From RYN-230 sp963770535 (lineage in GTDB: Bacteria; Actinomycetota; Actinomycetes; Streptosporangiales; Streptosporangiaceae): a stretch of DNA of 64,000 nt. Below the pieces are notes generated by a model. That model was given only the letters and a program-made list of their open reading frames with translations. It was not told where the DNA came from and ran no database searches. The position numbers were made by a program, and so were the translations under genes. How positions within the stretch are numbered: the stretch's first letter is position 1; every line of letters begins with the position of its first letter. This document shows, piece after piece, positions 26,323-34,317 of this stretch. Location: contig CAVYPZ010000002.1 of the NCBI GenBank assembly GCA_963770535.1, positions 1-64,000 on the forward strand, written 5' to 3'.

Positions 26323-26600
26323 TCAATATGACTTGGAAAACGGGTCACCCGCACAGGCCGAACACGCTGCGCCCATGCTGCGGACCGGCTGGGTGGTGGT
26401 TCGGCGGACAGTGCGGATGCTGTCAGTGGCCAGGTCGATCGTGAAGGTGCCCGCAGAGACGTAGACGGTCACGAATCCGGCGGGCGTGGACCCGCCCCAG
26501 GGCGATGTTCTGGCCGGTAACCATGACGATGCCGGTGTTGCTGGCGACCCGCTGGACGGTGACCGGCTCGGCTGAGCACTGTGGTCGCGGCCCGGCTGGG
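26323..26600 (-). pseudogene. Transposase C-terminal fragment (IS481-like)
   Basis: Minus-strand reading gives 'VQRVASNTGIVMVTGQNIAL' and 'GRVHA', then, after a frame change, 'GFVTVYVSAGTFTIDLATDS' and 'IRTVRRTTTQPVRSM'. This is the beta-rich C-terminal domain of IS481/integrase-core transposases (family form: IALGRVHAG.TVTV.V...L.IDL...TRTVRRTT.QPVRS.KA). The catalytic core is absent and the frame is broken once. Confidence 0.6.
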
Positions 26601-26900
26601 CTGGCGCCCCGCAGGCGGCTGGCCTGGCGCCCGCAGGCGGCGGCCCTGGTCTCAGGTCAGCGGGCTGGGCCGGGTCCACAGCAGCTCGTGCACGCGGGCC
26701 ACTCCGGTTGACGAGACATCAGACGGCGAGCTGCTGCTACAGAGATTGAATTGTCAGGATTTCTCCCAGTTGATGCCTGCTCGGCGTGCCGTGATGACGC
26801 TGACTGGTTGTGGCAGGTAGCGCACTTCCTCCGCCCGGGCCAGGTCAACCTCGCAGAACCCACGTGCGGGACAGCCGGGACCGTCCTGCTCTCGAGCATG

Positions 26901-27014
26901 ATCACCGTGCAATCAGCCACGACAACGAGGGGTCAGTCACAGCTACTGTCGCCGTCCGGTCCTGGCTGGTCAGCGGCCGTAGCGGTGCGAGTTCGATCCA
27001 CCTCACCCGCTCCA
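26901..27014 (+). repeat. Attachment copy E: arm plus decayed tRNA half
   Basis: The arm starts ATCACCGTGCAATCAGCC, then ACAACGAGGGGTCAG and a TCCTGGCTGGTCAGCGG block. The core at 26986-27014 keeps TGCGAGTTCGATCC and CACCCGCTCCA of the tRNA but has lost the anticodon part. Confidence 0.65.
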
Positions 27015-27436
27015 CAAGTCGAAGCCGCAGGTGAGGGCCGCAAGGCTGAGCCAGCGCGTGGGCTACACGCTGGAGCGGGAGAGGGGAGCCTGGTGGCCAT
27101 GAGACGCGCGAGTGCCCCGGCCCAATGAGGTTACCGGGGCACTCTTATTGCGCGCCAAGGTTCGGGCTCTGGCTTCATGGGCTCTCGCCTGTCCTTGCGC
27201 ATCGACGGCGGCTATGCGTATGGCGACCAGCGGTGCCACCGATCCAAAAGATGGCGGACAACGTGGGGCCTGTGCGGCCTGTGCGGGTGAAGGGCCATCA
27301 TGACCTCCCTTCCTTCAGTGCAGACGTACACCTCCGGACGTTCTGGCATTAGGGGCCTTGGACCCGTTTCCAGCGTGATATAGAGCACAGTCACCCTTAC
27401 GCGGAGCTGGCCGTGCTGATCGGGGGGGAATCACGA
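27015..27436. other. No recognisable gene
   Basis: About 420 bp without a credible coding frame, site or RNA that I can identify. Confidence 0.5.
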
Positions 27437-27650
27437 TCACGGCCGCAGCCAGGCGGGGGCAGGTCGCGGGCATCCAGCCGGGACGGCAAGGTCTTGACCC
27501 GGTAGCCGTCCAGCAGCCCGTGCACCTGGTCCACGCCAGCCTGCAGCGGGATGGTGCGCCCGGCCAGCGCGGGTCCCAGCCAGATCTGCTACCCGGCCAC
27601 AGCTACAGGACACCGGCCGGGATCGAACTGATAAGGATGAGGTCGATGTG
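27437..27650 (-). pseudogene. Degraded transposase C-terminal fragment
   Basis: On the minus strand 'IWLGPALAGRTIPLQAGVDQ' and 'VHGLLDGYRVKTLPSRLDA' resemble the C-terminal beta domain of integrase-core transposases, with an in-frame stop just upstream. It differs from the fragment at 26.4 kb, so at least two insertion elements have decayed here. Confidence 0.4.
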
Positions 27651-27725
27651 TCAGGCTCATCTAGGCCACCACCCAAACACCCAGGTCACACGCTTAAGCC
27701 AACGTTACTGCGGCGACGCGCTGCC

Positions 27726-28073
27726 TCAGTCGGCCCGGCCGTAGACCGTAAAGTCGATCTCGATGCCAGCGAGCGGGGGGTTTTCCGGGCTGGCCAGGAA
27801 CGTCACCACCTCACCCGGCACCTCGTACACCCTGCTGACCGATCCCCCCGGCGGGACGGTAAAGGAGTCAAGAGCCGTGATGAAATTGGCGTTGATCGTG
27901 TTCGGCTGGTCAACGTGCGAAACACCGATGACCACCGGCGCCGGGCTGTTCACCCAATTGTCAACCGATAGCCGGATGGTGCGGTAGGCAGACAAGTCCA
28001 GCTGGGCGAGTTCTGACTCGTCCTCGTCAACTGTCATCTGATTGCCGTCAGCCAGGAGCTTCGTGTTAGGCAT
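27726..28073 (-). CDS. Hypothetical protein, probable beta-sandwich
   Basis: A 115-residue acidic protein without signal or membrane helices. It alternates short strands: 'AYRTIRLSVDNWVNSPAPVV', 'VVIGVSHVDQPNTI', 'SFTVPPGGSVSRVYEVPGEV' and 'IEIDFTVYGRAD'. The pattern suggests a beta-sandwich. It opens 'MPNTKLLADGNQMTVDEDES'. The gene stands alone with a normal ATG; coding composition is good. I do not recognise the family. Confidence 0.6.
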   Translation of the reverse strand: MPNTKLLADGNQMTVDEDESELAQLDLSAYRTIRLSVDNWVNSPAPVVIGVSHVDQPNTINANFITALDSFTVPPGGSVSRVYEVPGEVVTFLASPENPPLAGIEIDFTVYGRAD

Positions 28074-28336
28074 ACGCCGACCGTAGCGGATAGATCATCG
28101 ACTCTGCCCACCCCTGGCAGCAATGCGGCGGCGGGTACGCGCCTGCTCACGGACCGGGCGGCTGCGGCGGGACCGCGGCGCCTCTTACGTGCGGGCCTCG
28201 CGCGCAGATTTGCTAACAACGGACCCCTGGGCAACGCCAGATAGAACTGGCTCAGGCGACCGCACGCGTCCCCCGCGAGCGGGCCTGTCCGACCACTACG
28301 GACTGGCCTGGACTACCGTTCTGTTGCGGGAGGTTC

Positions 28337-29149
28337 TCACGCCGCCTTCAGTTCCGCACGTTCGTGCCCGCGGTGCAGGAACGCGGTGATCACCGGGCCG
28401 ACCTCGTGCGCGCTGTCCAGCAGAACGAGATGCCCTCCGCCTTTGACCGTGTGCAGCCGCGCCGACGGGATCAGCCTCGCCATCGTCCGGTGATTCACAT
28501 GCGGTGTCACCGGGTCATCGTCACCGCACAGGACCAGCGTCTCGTGCCGGATCGACGGCAGCTGGAGCAGGCTGGTCCACCCGGCGAGGGCGGACAGGCG
28601 GAACGCCGCAGCCCGGAAGCTGCCCGGCTTGGACATCTTGAGGTCCGCGGCCAGTTCCGGCTCGGTCCTCATCCTCCCGCCGAACATGGCACCTGCGGTC
28701 TTGGCGAGCCGGTCGGGCTGGTAGCCGCGCGGATGCATCATCCGCAGCAGCGCCATGGGCCGGCCGGGCAGGGCGGGGCCGCCGAACGAGGTGGACACCA
28801 GGATCAGCCTGTCTACCCGCTCGGGGTGGGACATGGCCATCTGCTGGGCGACCGCGCCGCCGAACGACACGCCGAGGACGTGGGCGGAGTCAATGCCCAG
28901 ATGATCGAGGATGCCCACGCCGATGTCCGCCAGGCCCCGCATCGTCATCGGGGATGACGGCACCTGGGAGGAGCCGATGCCCGGGGCGTCGTAGGTGATC
29001 ACCTGGCAGCCGTGAAGGTGCTCCACCAGAGACTCCCAGTGGTGCATCTCGCTGAAGATGCCGGAGTTCAGGAGGATCGGGACGCCTTCGCCCGCCGACT
29101 GGGCGTGAATGCGCAGGCCTCGGATGGTCATCTGGTAGTCGCGGATCAT
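28337..29149 (-). CDS. Alpha/beta hydrolase, PHA-depolymerase-like
   Basis: A 270-residue hydrolase with a complete triad: nucleophile Ser in 'HVLGVSFGGAVAQQ', Asp in 'VLCGDDDPVTPHVN' and His in 'VKGGGHLVLLDS'. 'ILLNSGIFSEMHHWESLVEH' carries the oxyanion strand, and 'GWTSLLQLPSIRHETLVL' with 'MMHPRGYQPDRLAK' parallels intracellular poly(3-hydroxyalkanoate) depolymerases of the PhaZ type. It is cytosolic, with no signal peptide. No PHA synthase lies nearby, so the substrate is an inference. A tandem 20-bp repeat lies 55 bp upstream of its start. Confidence 0.75.
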   Translation of the reverse strand: MIRDYQMTIRGLRIHAQSAGEGVPILLNSGIFSEMHHWESLVEHLHGCQVITYDAPGIGSSQVPSSPMTMRGLADIGVGILDHLGIDSAHVLGVSFGGAVAQQMAMSHPERVDRLILVSTSFGGPALPGRPMALLRMMHPRGYQPDRLAKTAGAMFGGRMRTEPELAADLKMSKPGSFRAAAFRLSALAGWTSLLQLPSIRHETLVLCGDDDPVTPHVNHRTMARLIPSARLHTVKGGGHLVLLDSAHEVGPVITAFLHRGHERAELKAA

Positions 29150-29204
29150 CGGGGCCTCATTACCCTCGTCGCTGCTTGCAATTGTGAGCGCTGTGCTCGG
29201 CCGT

Positions 29205-29244
29205 TACGCGTGATGTGCCACCTGTACGCGTGATGTGCCACCTG
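29205..29244. repeat. Perfect 20-bp tandem duplication
   Basis: TACGCGTGATGTGCCACCTG occurs twice without a gap. It lies upstream of the hydrolase gene start (29149, minus strand), where it could hold doubled regulator sites. A related GTGATGTGGCACCC occurs near 29410. Confidence 0.7.
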
Positions 29245-29249
29245 CAGGA

Positions 29250-29696
29250 GAACAAAGGGCGCGCGCCGGGTGAGGCGTAATCAAGTACCGCCTGAGCCGT
29301 CCCGCTCGACCACCCGCGAACGCCCGGGGGCCAGCATGGTGAGGCCCCGTCGCACACCGCTACCGCTTTCCTGATGACCTCGCCGTCGTCGGTCGCCCCG
29401 GGTGCGACGGTGATGTGGCACCCTGGCCGCCGGAACTGGTTGGCCGCCGTCCGAGCTGATCCTCGGACACGTAAACCACACTACGCTAGTCACCTAAAAC
29501 TAGCAATGAAATTCAAGAATAAGAATTCGAGCTTTTCCTTAACAGGCCGTAACGTCCCACCAGTCATTCCGGGCCACTCGCCTGCCTAATGACAACCCCC
29601 GGTAGGGGTTGCCTGGCGGGTTCCGGCGCCGGCGGAGCAAGGCGCCCTGATGGCTGCGAAGCACCAATCACCAAATGCTGCCGCTAGCTGGGGACG
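29250..29696. other. Gene-poor spacer with one hairpin
   Basis: No credible gene. The stretch 29470-29560 is AT-rich. A CAACCCC / GGGGTTG hairpin with 5-nt loop is at 29593-29611. Confidence 0.4.
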
Positions 29697-29765
29697 AACC
29701 CGCTCCACGCACGAAAGCCCAGGCCAGGGCAGCGATCCTGGCCTGCGCTTTGATCGTTCCGGGCA
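29697..29765 (+). repeat. Attachment remnant F
   Basis: ACCCGCTCCA, the last bases of the tRNA, is followed by AGCCCAGGCCAGGG and TTTGATCGTTCCGGG, which match the DNA just downstream of copy B (13277-13335). The rest of the core is gone. Confidence 0.5.
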
Positions 29766-29788
29766 TTTCCGGGTCCTCTTACGTGCAA

Positions 29789-29825
29789 GTGTCTATCCGC
29801 TCGACAGTTGTAGTGTCTAGCCGCT
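29789..29825 (+). promoter_or_regulatory. Direct repeats and promoter of hicAB
   Basis: GTGTCTATCCGCT (29789-29801) and GTGTCTAGCCGCT (29813-29825) are spaced by 24 bp, about two helical turns. A TAGATA box at 29825-29830 lies 7 nt before the GTG, which suggests a leaderless, autoregulated promoter. Confidence 0.45.
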
Positions 29826-29837
29826 AGATATATTCGG

Positions 29838-30062
29838 GTGAAGGCTCGCGAGGTGAACCGGAAGATCGAGCGGCTCGGGGGTGTCATGGTCCGCCAGGTC
29901 GGATCGCACCGACGTTACGTGGTGGCCCTCACTGATGACACTGGGGCGGAAGAGAAGGTGGCGGCCACGGTCCCGCAGCGGGCGGGCGACCTCCCGGCCG
30001 GGACCCTGCGCGCCATCGCGCGCGATCTAGAGGCGGCATTAGGAAAGGGATGGCTGCGGTGA
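29838..30062 (+). CDS. hicA: HicA-type mRNA interferase toxin
   Basis: A 74-residue dsRBD-like toxin: 'VKAREVNRKIERLGGVMVRQ', then the catalytic 'GSHRRYVV' (G-S-H-x-x-Y/F) and 'ATVPQRAGDLPAGTLRAIAR', the family's second half. HicA cleaves mRNA unless bound by HicB. The start GTG at 29838 has no ribosome site but follows a -10-like box. Toxin first, antitoxin second is the usual hicAB order. The next gene overlaps the stop. Confidence 0.88.
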   Translation: MKAREVNRKIERLGGVMVRQVGSHRRYVVALTDDTGAEEKVAATVPQRAGDLPAGTLRAIARDLEAALGKGWLR

Positions 30063-30460
30063 GCGCCGATACGTATCGCGTAATCGTCACCCGTGAAGAC
30101 GGCCGCTGGCTCGCTGACGTTCCTTCCCTGGAAGGTGCCCACACCTGCGCCCGCAGCCTGCCAACCCTGGACCAGTCGGTGAGAGAGGTTGTGGTCCTGG
30201 CCGCCGACCTGCCCGACGAGGCAATGCCCAGTCTCGTACTGGACTACGAGTACCACACTGGTGATGCCAGCCTCGACGCCACCGCGCAGGAGGTTCGCCA
30301 GCTACGCCGCGAGGCCGACGAGCTCGCTGCCGCGGCTGCCACCCGCACCGGCCGGGCCGCCTCCGAGCTGGTTGCCAGGGGATTGTCAGTCCGCGATGTC
30401 GCCGCCCTGCTCGGCATCAGCCCCCAGCGCGTCTCCCAGCTCACGGCCCGGGCAAGCTGA
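30059..30460 (+). CDS. hicB: HicB-type antitoxin with C-terminal HTH
   Basis: A 133-residue protein. The N-terminal RNase-H-like HicB domain reads 'DTYRVIVTREDGRWLADVPS', 'LEGAHTCARSLPTLDQSV' and 'REVVVLAADLPDEA'. A coiled middle leads to a C-terminal HTH ('GLSVRDVAALLGISPQRVSQ'), so it can both neutralise HicA and repress the operon. GTG 30059 overlaps the hicA TGA (GTGA) and has AGGAAAGGGA upstream; ATG 30050 is in frame but too close to that site. It ends 30 bp before an attachment arm. Confidence 0.88.
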   Translation: MSADTYRVIVTREDGRWLADVPSLEGAHTCARSLPTLDQSVREVVVLAADLPDEAMPSLVLDYEYHTGDASLDATAQEVRQLRREADELAAAAATRTGRAASELVARGLSVRDVAALLGISPQRVSQLTARAS

Positions 30461-30489
30461 GCTGCCCAACTGCTCCGAACCGCACCAAA

Positions 30490-30545
30490 ATCGCCGTGCA
30501 ATTAGCCCCAGTAACCAGGGACCGGTCAGGGGGCTGGCCACCACA
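30490..30545 (+). repeat. Attachment arm H without tRNA half
   Basis: ATCGCCGTGCAATTAGCC, then CAGTAACCAGGGACCGGTCAG, matches the first part of the other arms. No tRNA-derived core follows. Confidence 0.55.
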
Positions 30546-30593
30546 GCGCCGCGGCGCTAGGCTCCGCTACATCGTGCTGGTGGGGAGGCGACG

Positions 30594-31064
30594 GTGACAG
30601 CGGAGCCGGAAGACCAGATGGCGATAGCCGCTGGCCGCAGCCACCTCAGGGCATCTCATGCTGACCGCGAGCACGTAATCGACATGCTGAAGGCCGCCTT
30701 TGTGCATGGCCGGGTTACCAAAGACGAGTTTGATGCGCGGGTCGGCCAGGCATTCGCGTCGCGGACCTATGCGCAGCTGGCCGCAGTTACCGCCGACATC
30801 CCCGGCAGGCAGATCGCGGACCAGCCGCCGGGCAACCCGGCCCGCGCGCGGGGTCGGCTGACGATGAGCCATGCAGCCAAGGCCCGCCGATGTGTGGTCA
30901 TTGCGCTGGCCATGATGACGGTGGCCACGTTCGCCCCCGACGGTCCCGCGCTCCTCCTAATGGCGCCTCTGTGTCTGACGGCTTTGATGGTTGCCGCGGC
31001 CCAGATTCTCGCCTCCCAGCACGACAAGCGTTCCCGTGATCAGCTAGCGGGGCCCAGCACCTAG
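30594..31064 (+). CDS. DUF1707 membrane protein
   Basis: A 156-residue protein. The N-terminal DUF1707 domain has 'HLRASHADREHVIDMLKAAF' and 'GRVTKDEFDARVGQAFASRT', the usual R-x-S-x-x-D-R-E...L...GR/L...EF..R motif, and ends 'YAQLAAVTADIP'. Two hydrophobic helices ('CVVIALAMMTVATFA' and 'ALLLMAPLCLTALMVAAAQI') follow. Function of the family is unknown; many members are actinobacterial envelope proteins. The start is a GTG. Confidence 0.85.
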   Translation: MTAEPEDQMAIAAGRSHLRASHADREHVIDMLKAAFVHGRVTKDEFDARVGQAFASRTYAQLAAVTADIPGRQIADQPPGNPARARGRLTMSHAAKARRCVVIALAMMTVATFAPDGPALLLMAPLCLTALMVAAAQILASQHDKRSRDQLAGPST

Positions 31065-31331
31065 CGCAGGGCGGTGAGCGTCCCAGCGCCAGCGCCTGCC
31101 GCCGAACCGAACAGCTCCCACAGATCAGCCGCACCCCCCGACACAGCCGAATCTGGGTGGCCCGAGCCCCCGGAGGCTGCGTGTCCGGGTCACCAAAGGC
31201 CCCGGCTCCCGGGGGCGGGCCGCCGAATCGGCGTCAGGACACATCCCTGGCGGCGGCGTCCAGCGCCACCTGCGCCGCGAAGCATCTGGCAGGATGTCGG
31301 CAGCTACCTGAACGGCCTGGGGAGGAGACCT

Positions 31332-31775
31332 GTGCCTGTCCGCTTTCAGCTGGTCATCGACTGTGCCGACCCGGACCGGCTGGCCCGGTTCTGGGCTGCC
31401 GCGCTCGGTTATGAGCTCGCGCCGGTCCCGGCTGGATTCGCTACCTGGAACGACTTCTACCGCGAGCTGGGGGTGCCCGAGGGGGAGCTGGTCGACGGGG
31501 CGGACAGGATCAGCGACCCGGAGGGCCGCGGGCCGGGCATCTGGTTCCATGTCGTCCCGGAGGCCAAGGCGGTCAAGAACCGGCTGCACCTCGACATCCA
31601 CGCTAGTGGCGAGCGGACGGACCCGATCGAGACTCGCAGGAAGCGAGTCGACGCGGAGGCGGACCGGCTGGCCGGCCTCGGCGCCACCATCACTGGCGCA
31701 TTGCCTGAGGAAGGGCTGGACCACTACGCGGTCGGGATGAAGGACCCGGAAGGCAACGAGTTCGATATCAACTGA
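31332..31775 (+). CDS. Glyoxalase/VOC-family protein
   Basis: A 147-residue vicinal-oxygen-chelate protein of the actinobacterial 'glyoxalase-like' group. It opens 'VPVRFQLVIDCADPDRLARF' and 'WAAALGYELAPVPAGF', and the second half has 'KNRLHLDIHASGERTDPIET' and 'MKDPEGNEFDI', with typical H and E metal-ligand positions. GGGGAGGAGA precedes the GTG at 31332. The substrate is unknown. The frame is open further upstream but that part lacks homology-like text. Confidence 0.85.
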   Translation: MPVRFQLVIDCADPDRLARFWAAALGYELAPVPAGFATWNDFYRELGVPEGELVDGADRISDPEGRGPGIWFHVVPEAKAVKNRLHLDIHASGERTDPIETRRKRVDAEADRLAGLGATITGALPEEGLDHYAVGMKDPEGNEFDIN

Positions 31776-32169
31776 CCGTGGAGCAGCGCAAGCGTCGTAG
31801 CCGCCTGGCACGCGCAGAAACCGGAGGCTCGCCTGCAGATGCGCCTCCTCGGGCTGCCCATTGCCGGGCGCCCGTGCTTCGCCGGGGAACACACCCAGAG
31901 CGCGCCTCGTTTACCCCGACGGTGCCTTCTGCAGCGGTATCCGCTAAGCCAAGCGCCTCCTCCGGTCACCAAGCGTGCAGTCCCCAATTGGGATCAGCTG
32001 AGCTGGTGTCACCCCAGGTAAAATGAGGGCCATTTGCCGGGCGCGCCATAACGTCCGCCGGTGCGGGCCTGGAGCCTGCGCCACATTCTCGAGCTTAACG
32101 GCCTCAAGCGCCAGGATGCCGCTGACGCAGAGCAGCAGGGCGCCCACGGGCCGACGCTACATCGCGGCT
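31776..32169. other. No recognisable gene
   Basis: About 390 bp between the VOC gene and the convergent acetyltransferase. A 67-residue minus-strand frame (31944-32147) opens 'MGALLLCVSGILALEAVKLE' and might be a small membrane peptide, but I give it little weight. Confidence 0.4.
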
Positions 32170-32733
32170 TCACGCACGCAACTCGCCAGGCAGCAGGCTG
32201 TAGATCACACTGTCACGGCGCGCCTCCTTGAAGGGGATGTGGGAACGAAGGAGGCCCTCACGGGCAAACCCGCAGCGTTCGGCCACATGCTGTGATGCCT
32301 CGTTATCGGGGCTGCAGGTCAGTTCCAGCCGGGGCAGCCCCAGCTCAGCGAACGCCCACCGGGCAAGCAGGCGGACGGCATGCGCGGCGGCACAATGGCC
32401 CCGGGCGGCGGGCCCGAGCCAGTAACCAACCGATGCGCAGCCCTGGGCCTGGCGAACGTCGTACGGCGACTCACCGCCTAGCACCACGTCCTGGTCACCT
32501 GGTTCGGCCAGCGCGAAGTTCAGTTCCTCGCCCCGCAAACGGGCTTTCTCTTGCTCAGCGAGGTAGCCCTGAGCGTCAGCCTCGGTAAACGGAGTAGTAC
32601 GCGGCCACGAGAACCTCTGCACCACCGGATCGCTGAACCCAGCCAGCAGGCGCGGTACGTCGGCTTCACGCCAGGGACGCAGCAGCACCACTTCGCCGGC
32701 CAACGGCGGCACGGGAACCCAAAGCTCGGCCAT
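32170..32733 (-). CDS. GNAT acetyltransferase (RimJ/RimL type)
   Basis: A 187-residue N-acetyltransferase: 'VVLLRPWREADVPRLLAGFS' is the family opening, 'GCASVGYWLGPAARGHCAAA' matches the acetyl-CoA motif A (with His in place of the usual Gly in R-G-x-x-x-A), and 'RLELTCSPDNEASQHVAERC' with 'GFAREGLLR' forms the C-terminal part. Likely substrates are protein N-termini or small amines. Its start is 18 bp from an attachment arm. Confidence 0.85.
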   Translation of the reverse strand: MAELWVPVPPLAGEVVLLRPWREADVPRLLAGFSDPVVQRFSWPRTTPFTEADAQGYLAEQEKARLRGEELNFALAEPGDQDVVLGGESPYDVRQAQGCASVGYWLGPAARGHCAAAHAVRLLARWAFAELGLPRLELTCSPDNEASQHVAERCGFAREGLLRSHIPFKEARRDSVIYSLLPGELRA

Positions 32734-32750
32734 GCCGAAATGATCTCAGC

Positions 32751-32812
32751 TAGCCAGCCACGGGTCCTGGCGGTGCCCGGCCCCGGCTGGTCAGCGGCCG
32801 TAGCCGCATCGG
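32751..32812 (+). repeat. Attachment arm I without tRNA half
   Basis: TAGCCAGCCACGGGT, then GGCGGTGC and GGCTGGTCAGCGGCCGTAGC, closely match the arm of copy C (AGCCAGCCACGGGT) and of copy E (GGCTGGTCAGCGGCCGTAGC). It is the last trace of the island. Confidence 0.6.
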
Positions 32813-32969
32813 GCGTGCCCAACGGGTTATATGCCTATTTTAGGGATATATAGAAGTTGCCCCGCTCGCTCTGCAGGGGGTCATAAAGAGGGCTTTGGCC
32901 TCTGATTCTGCGGAGTCACGGCGGATAACTTGAAGAACAGAGCATAAGAGCCCAGGGGAAAACTCAGAA

Positions 32970-34295
32970 ATGAGAACCTCATCACGCCGGGAACAGGCCA
33001 GGGAACGGAGGCTGCGGTTGATGGAGACATCGGCAGTCCTCGCCAGCGCGCAGGACCAGGTAATCAGCGAAGTGGTTACCTTGCTCGAGCGAGGCGATCA
33101 AGCACATCGTGATGCTTCCAGCCCGGAGCAGCGCCGTCGTGACGTGCGGCATCTGTTCGAGCTCGTCCTGCGGTGCGTCCACGAGGGCAGCGCCGAGTCG
33201 ATCATCACGCCGTCTCAGCAGATCGCCGCGCGCAGTTTCGCTGCCGGCGCCGACTTTGCGGAGGTCCAGGGGGCATTCAACATCCTGGAGGAGGTGCTCT
33301 GGCGGCATGTCGCCGGCGCCTTCGACGGCGACCAGCGGGTCGAGGCGCTCGGGCTCGTGAACGGGGTTCTCGAGGAGGGGAAAGATACGCTAGCCCGAAC
33401 CTACGTGGCCCTGGCCAGCCGGGCGGGCAGCCCGTTGAGCCAGCAGCCAGCAGCTGCGGCGGACGATGGCAAGGCAGGCATCGCCGGCGCGCTGGCCGTG
33501 GATGATGGCCGGGCGGGCGCCGTCGTCCGGACCGAACTGCTCGGGCGAGTGGGCATCATCACCCTTGATGACCAGCGGAAGCGCAACGCTATCAGCGCCC
33601 GGATGGCGAACGGCGTCATCGCCGCGCTCGCCAGCCTGCAAGCCCAGCACGCGCGCGCCGTTGTGCTCCGTGCCGCGGCGGGAGCGGATGTCTGGTCTGC
33701 TGGCCATGACATCGGCGAGCTTCCCCGGGGGCGCCGCGACCCGCTTGGCTACAACGATCATCTCGAAGGACTCCTGCGCGCGATCCGCAGCTTCCCTGCG
33801 CCGGTCATCGCCATGGTGCACGGCACGGTGTGGGGCGGAGCGCTGGACCTGGTGCTCAGCTGCGACCTGGTCACCGCTGACGAGACGGCGTCGTTCGCCA
33901 TCACCGCCGCGAACCTGGGACTGCCGTACAACACCACCGGGCTGCTCCACTTCATCGGGCGGCTGCCCATCAATCTCATCAAAGAGATGTTCTTCACCGC
34001 CGCGCCTCTCGACGCCCAGAAGGCGCGGGAATGGCTGCTCATCAACTACCTGGTGGGGTCAGCGGAGCTTGAGGCGTTCACCCTCGAGCTAGCCGCGACG
34101 ATAGCGACGAAGTCACCCATGGCGATGGCGGTAATCAAGGAACAGCTTCATGTCCTTGCTGACTACCAGCCCATCGCGGCGCAGGTGTACGAACGTATCC
34201 AGGGGCTGCGACGGGAGGCTTACGACAGCAGCGACTATCTCGAAGGCCTCAACGCCTTCGCCGAGAAACGCCAGCCGAACTTCCGGGGCACCTGA
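32970..34295 (+). CDS. RsbRD-like domain fused to methylmalonyl-CoA decarboxylase-like crotonase
   Basis: A 441-residue fusion. Residues 10-150 are an all-helical domain ('SAQDQVISEVVTLLERGDQA', 'QIAARSFAAGADFAEVQGAF', 'NILEEVLWRHVAGAF') resembling the RsbRD N-terminal sensor domain of partner-switching proteins. After a variable linker, residues 185-441 are a crotonase: 'GRVGIITLDDQRKRNAISAR', 'SAGHDIGELPRGRRDPLGYN', 'VHGTVWGGALDLVLSCDLVT' and 'ANLGLPYNTTGLLHFIGRLP', very like ScpB/YgfG, which decarboxylates methylmalonyl-CoA to propionyl-CoA. CAGGGGAAAA precedes the ATG. A stress-sensing module on a metabolic enzyme is unusual. Confidence 0.8.
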   Translation: MRTSSRREQARERRLRLMETSAVLASAQDQVISEVVTLLERGDQAHRDASSPEQRRRDVRHLFELVLRCVHEGSAESIITPSQQIAARSFAAGADFAEVQGAFNILEEVLWRHVAGAFDGDQRVEALGLVNGVLEEGKDTLARTYVALASRAGSPLSQQPAAAADDGKAGIAGALAVDDGRAGAVVRTELLGRVGIITLDDQRKRNAISARMANGVIAALASLQAQHARAVVLRAAAGADVWSAGHDIGELPRGRRDPLGYNDHLEGLLRAIRSFPAPVIAMVHGTVWGGALDLVLSCDLVTADETASFAITAANLGLPYNTTGLLHFIGRLPINLIKEMFFTAAPLDAQKAREWLLINYLVGSAELEAFTLELAATIATKSPMAMAVIKEQLHVLADYQPIAAQVYERIQGLRREAYDSSDYLEGLNAFAEKRQPNFRGT

Positions 34296-34317
34296 CACTG
34301 CTCCGGGCAGGCCGCCG

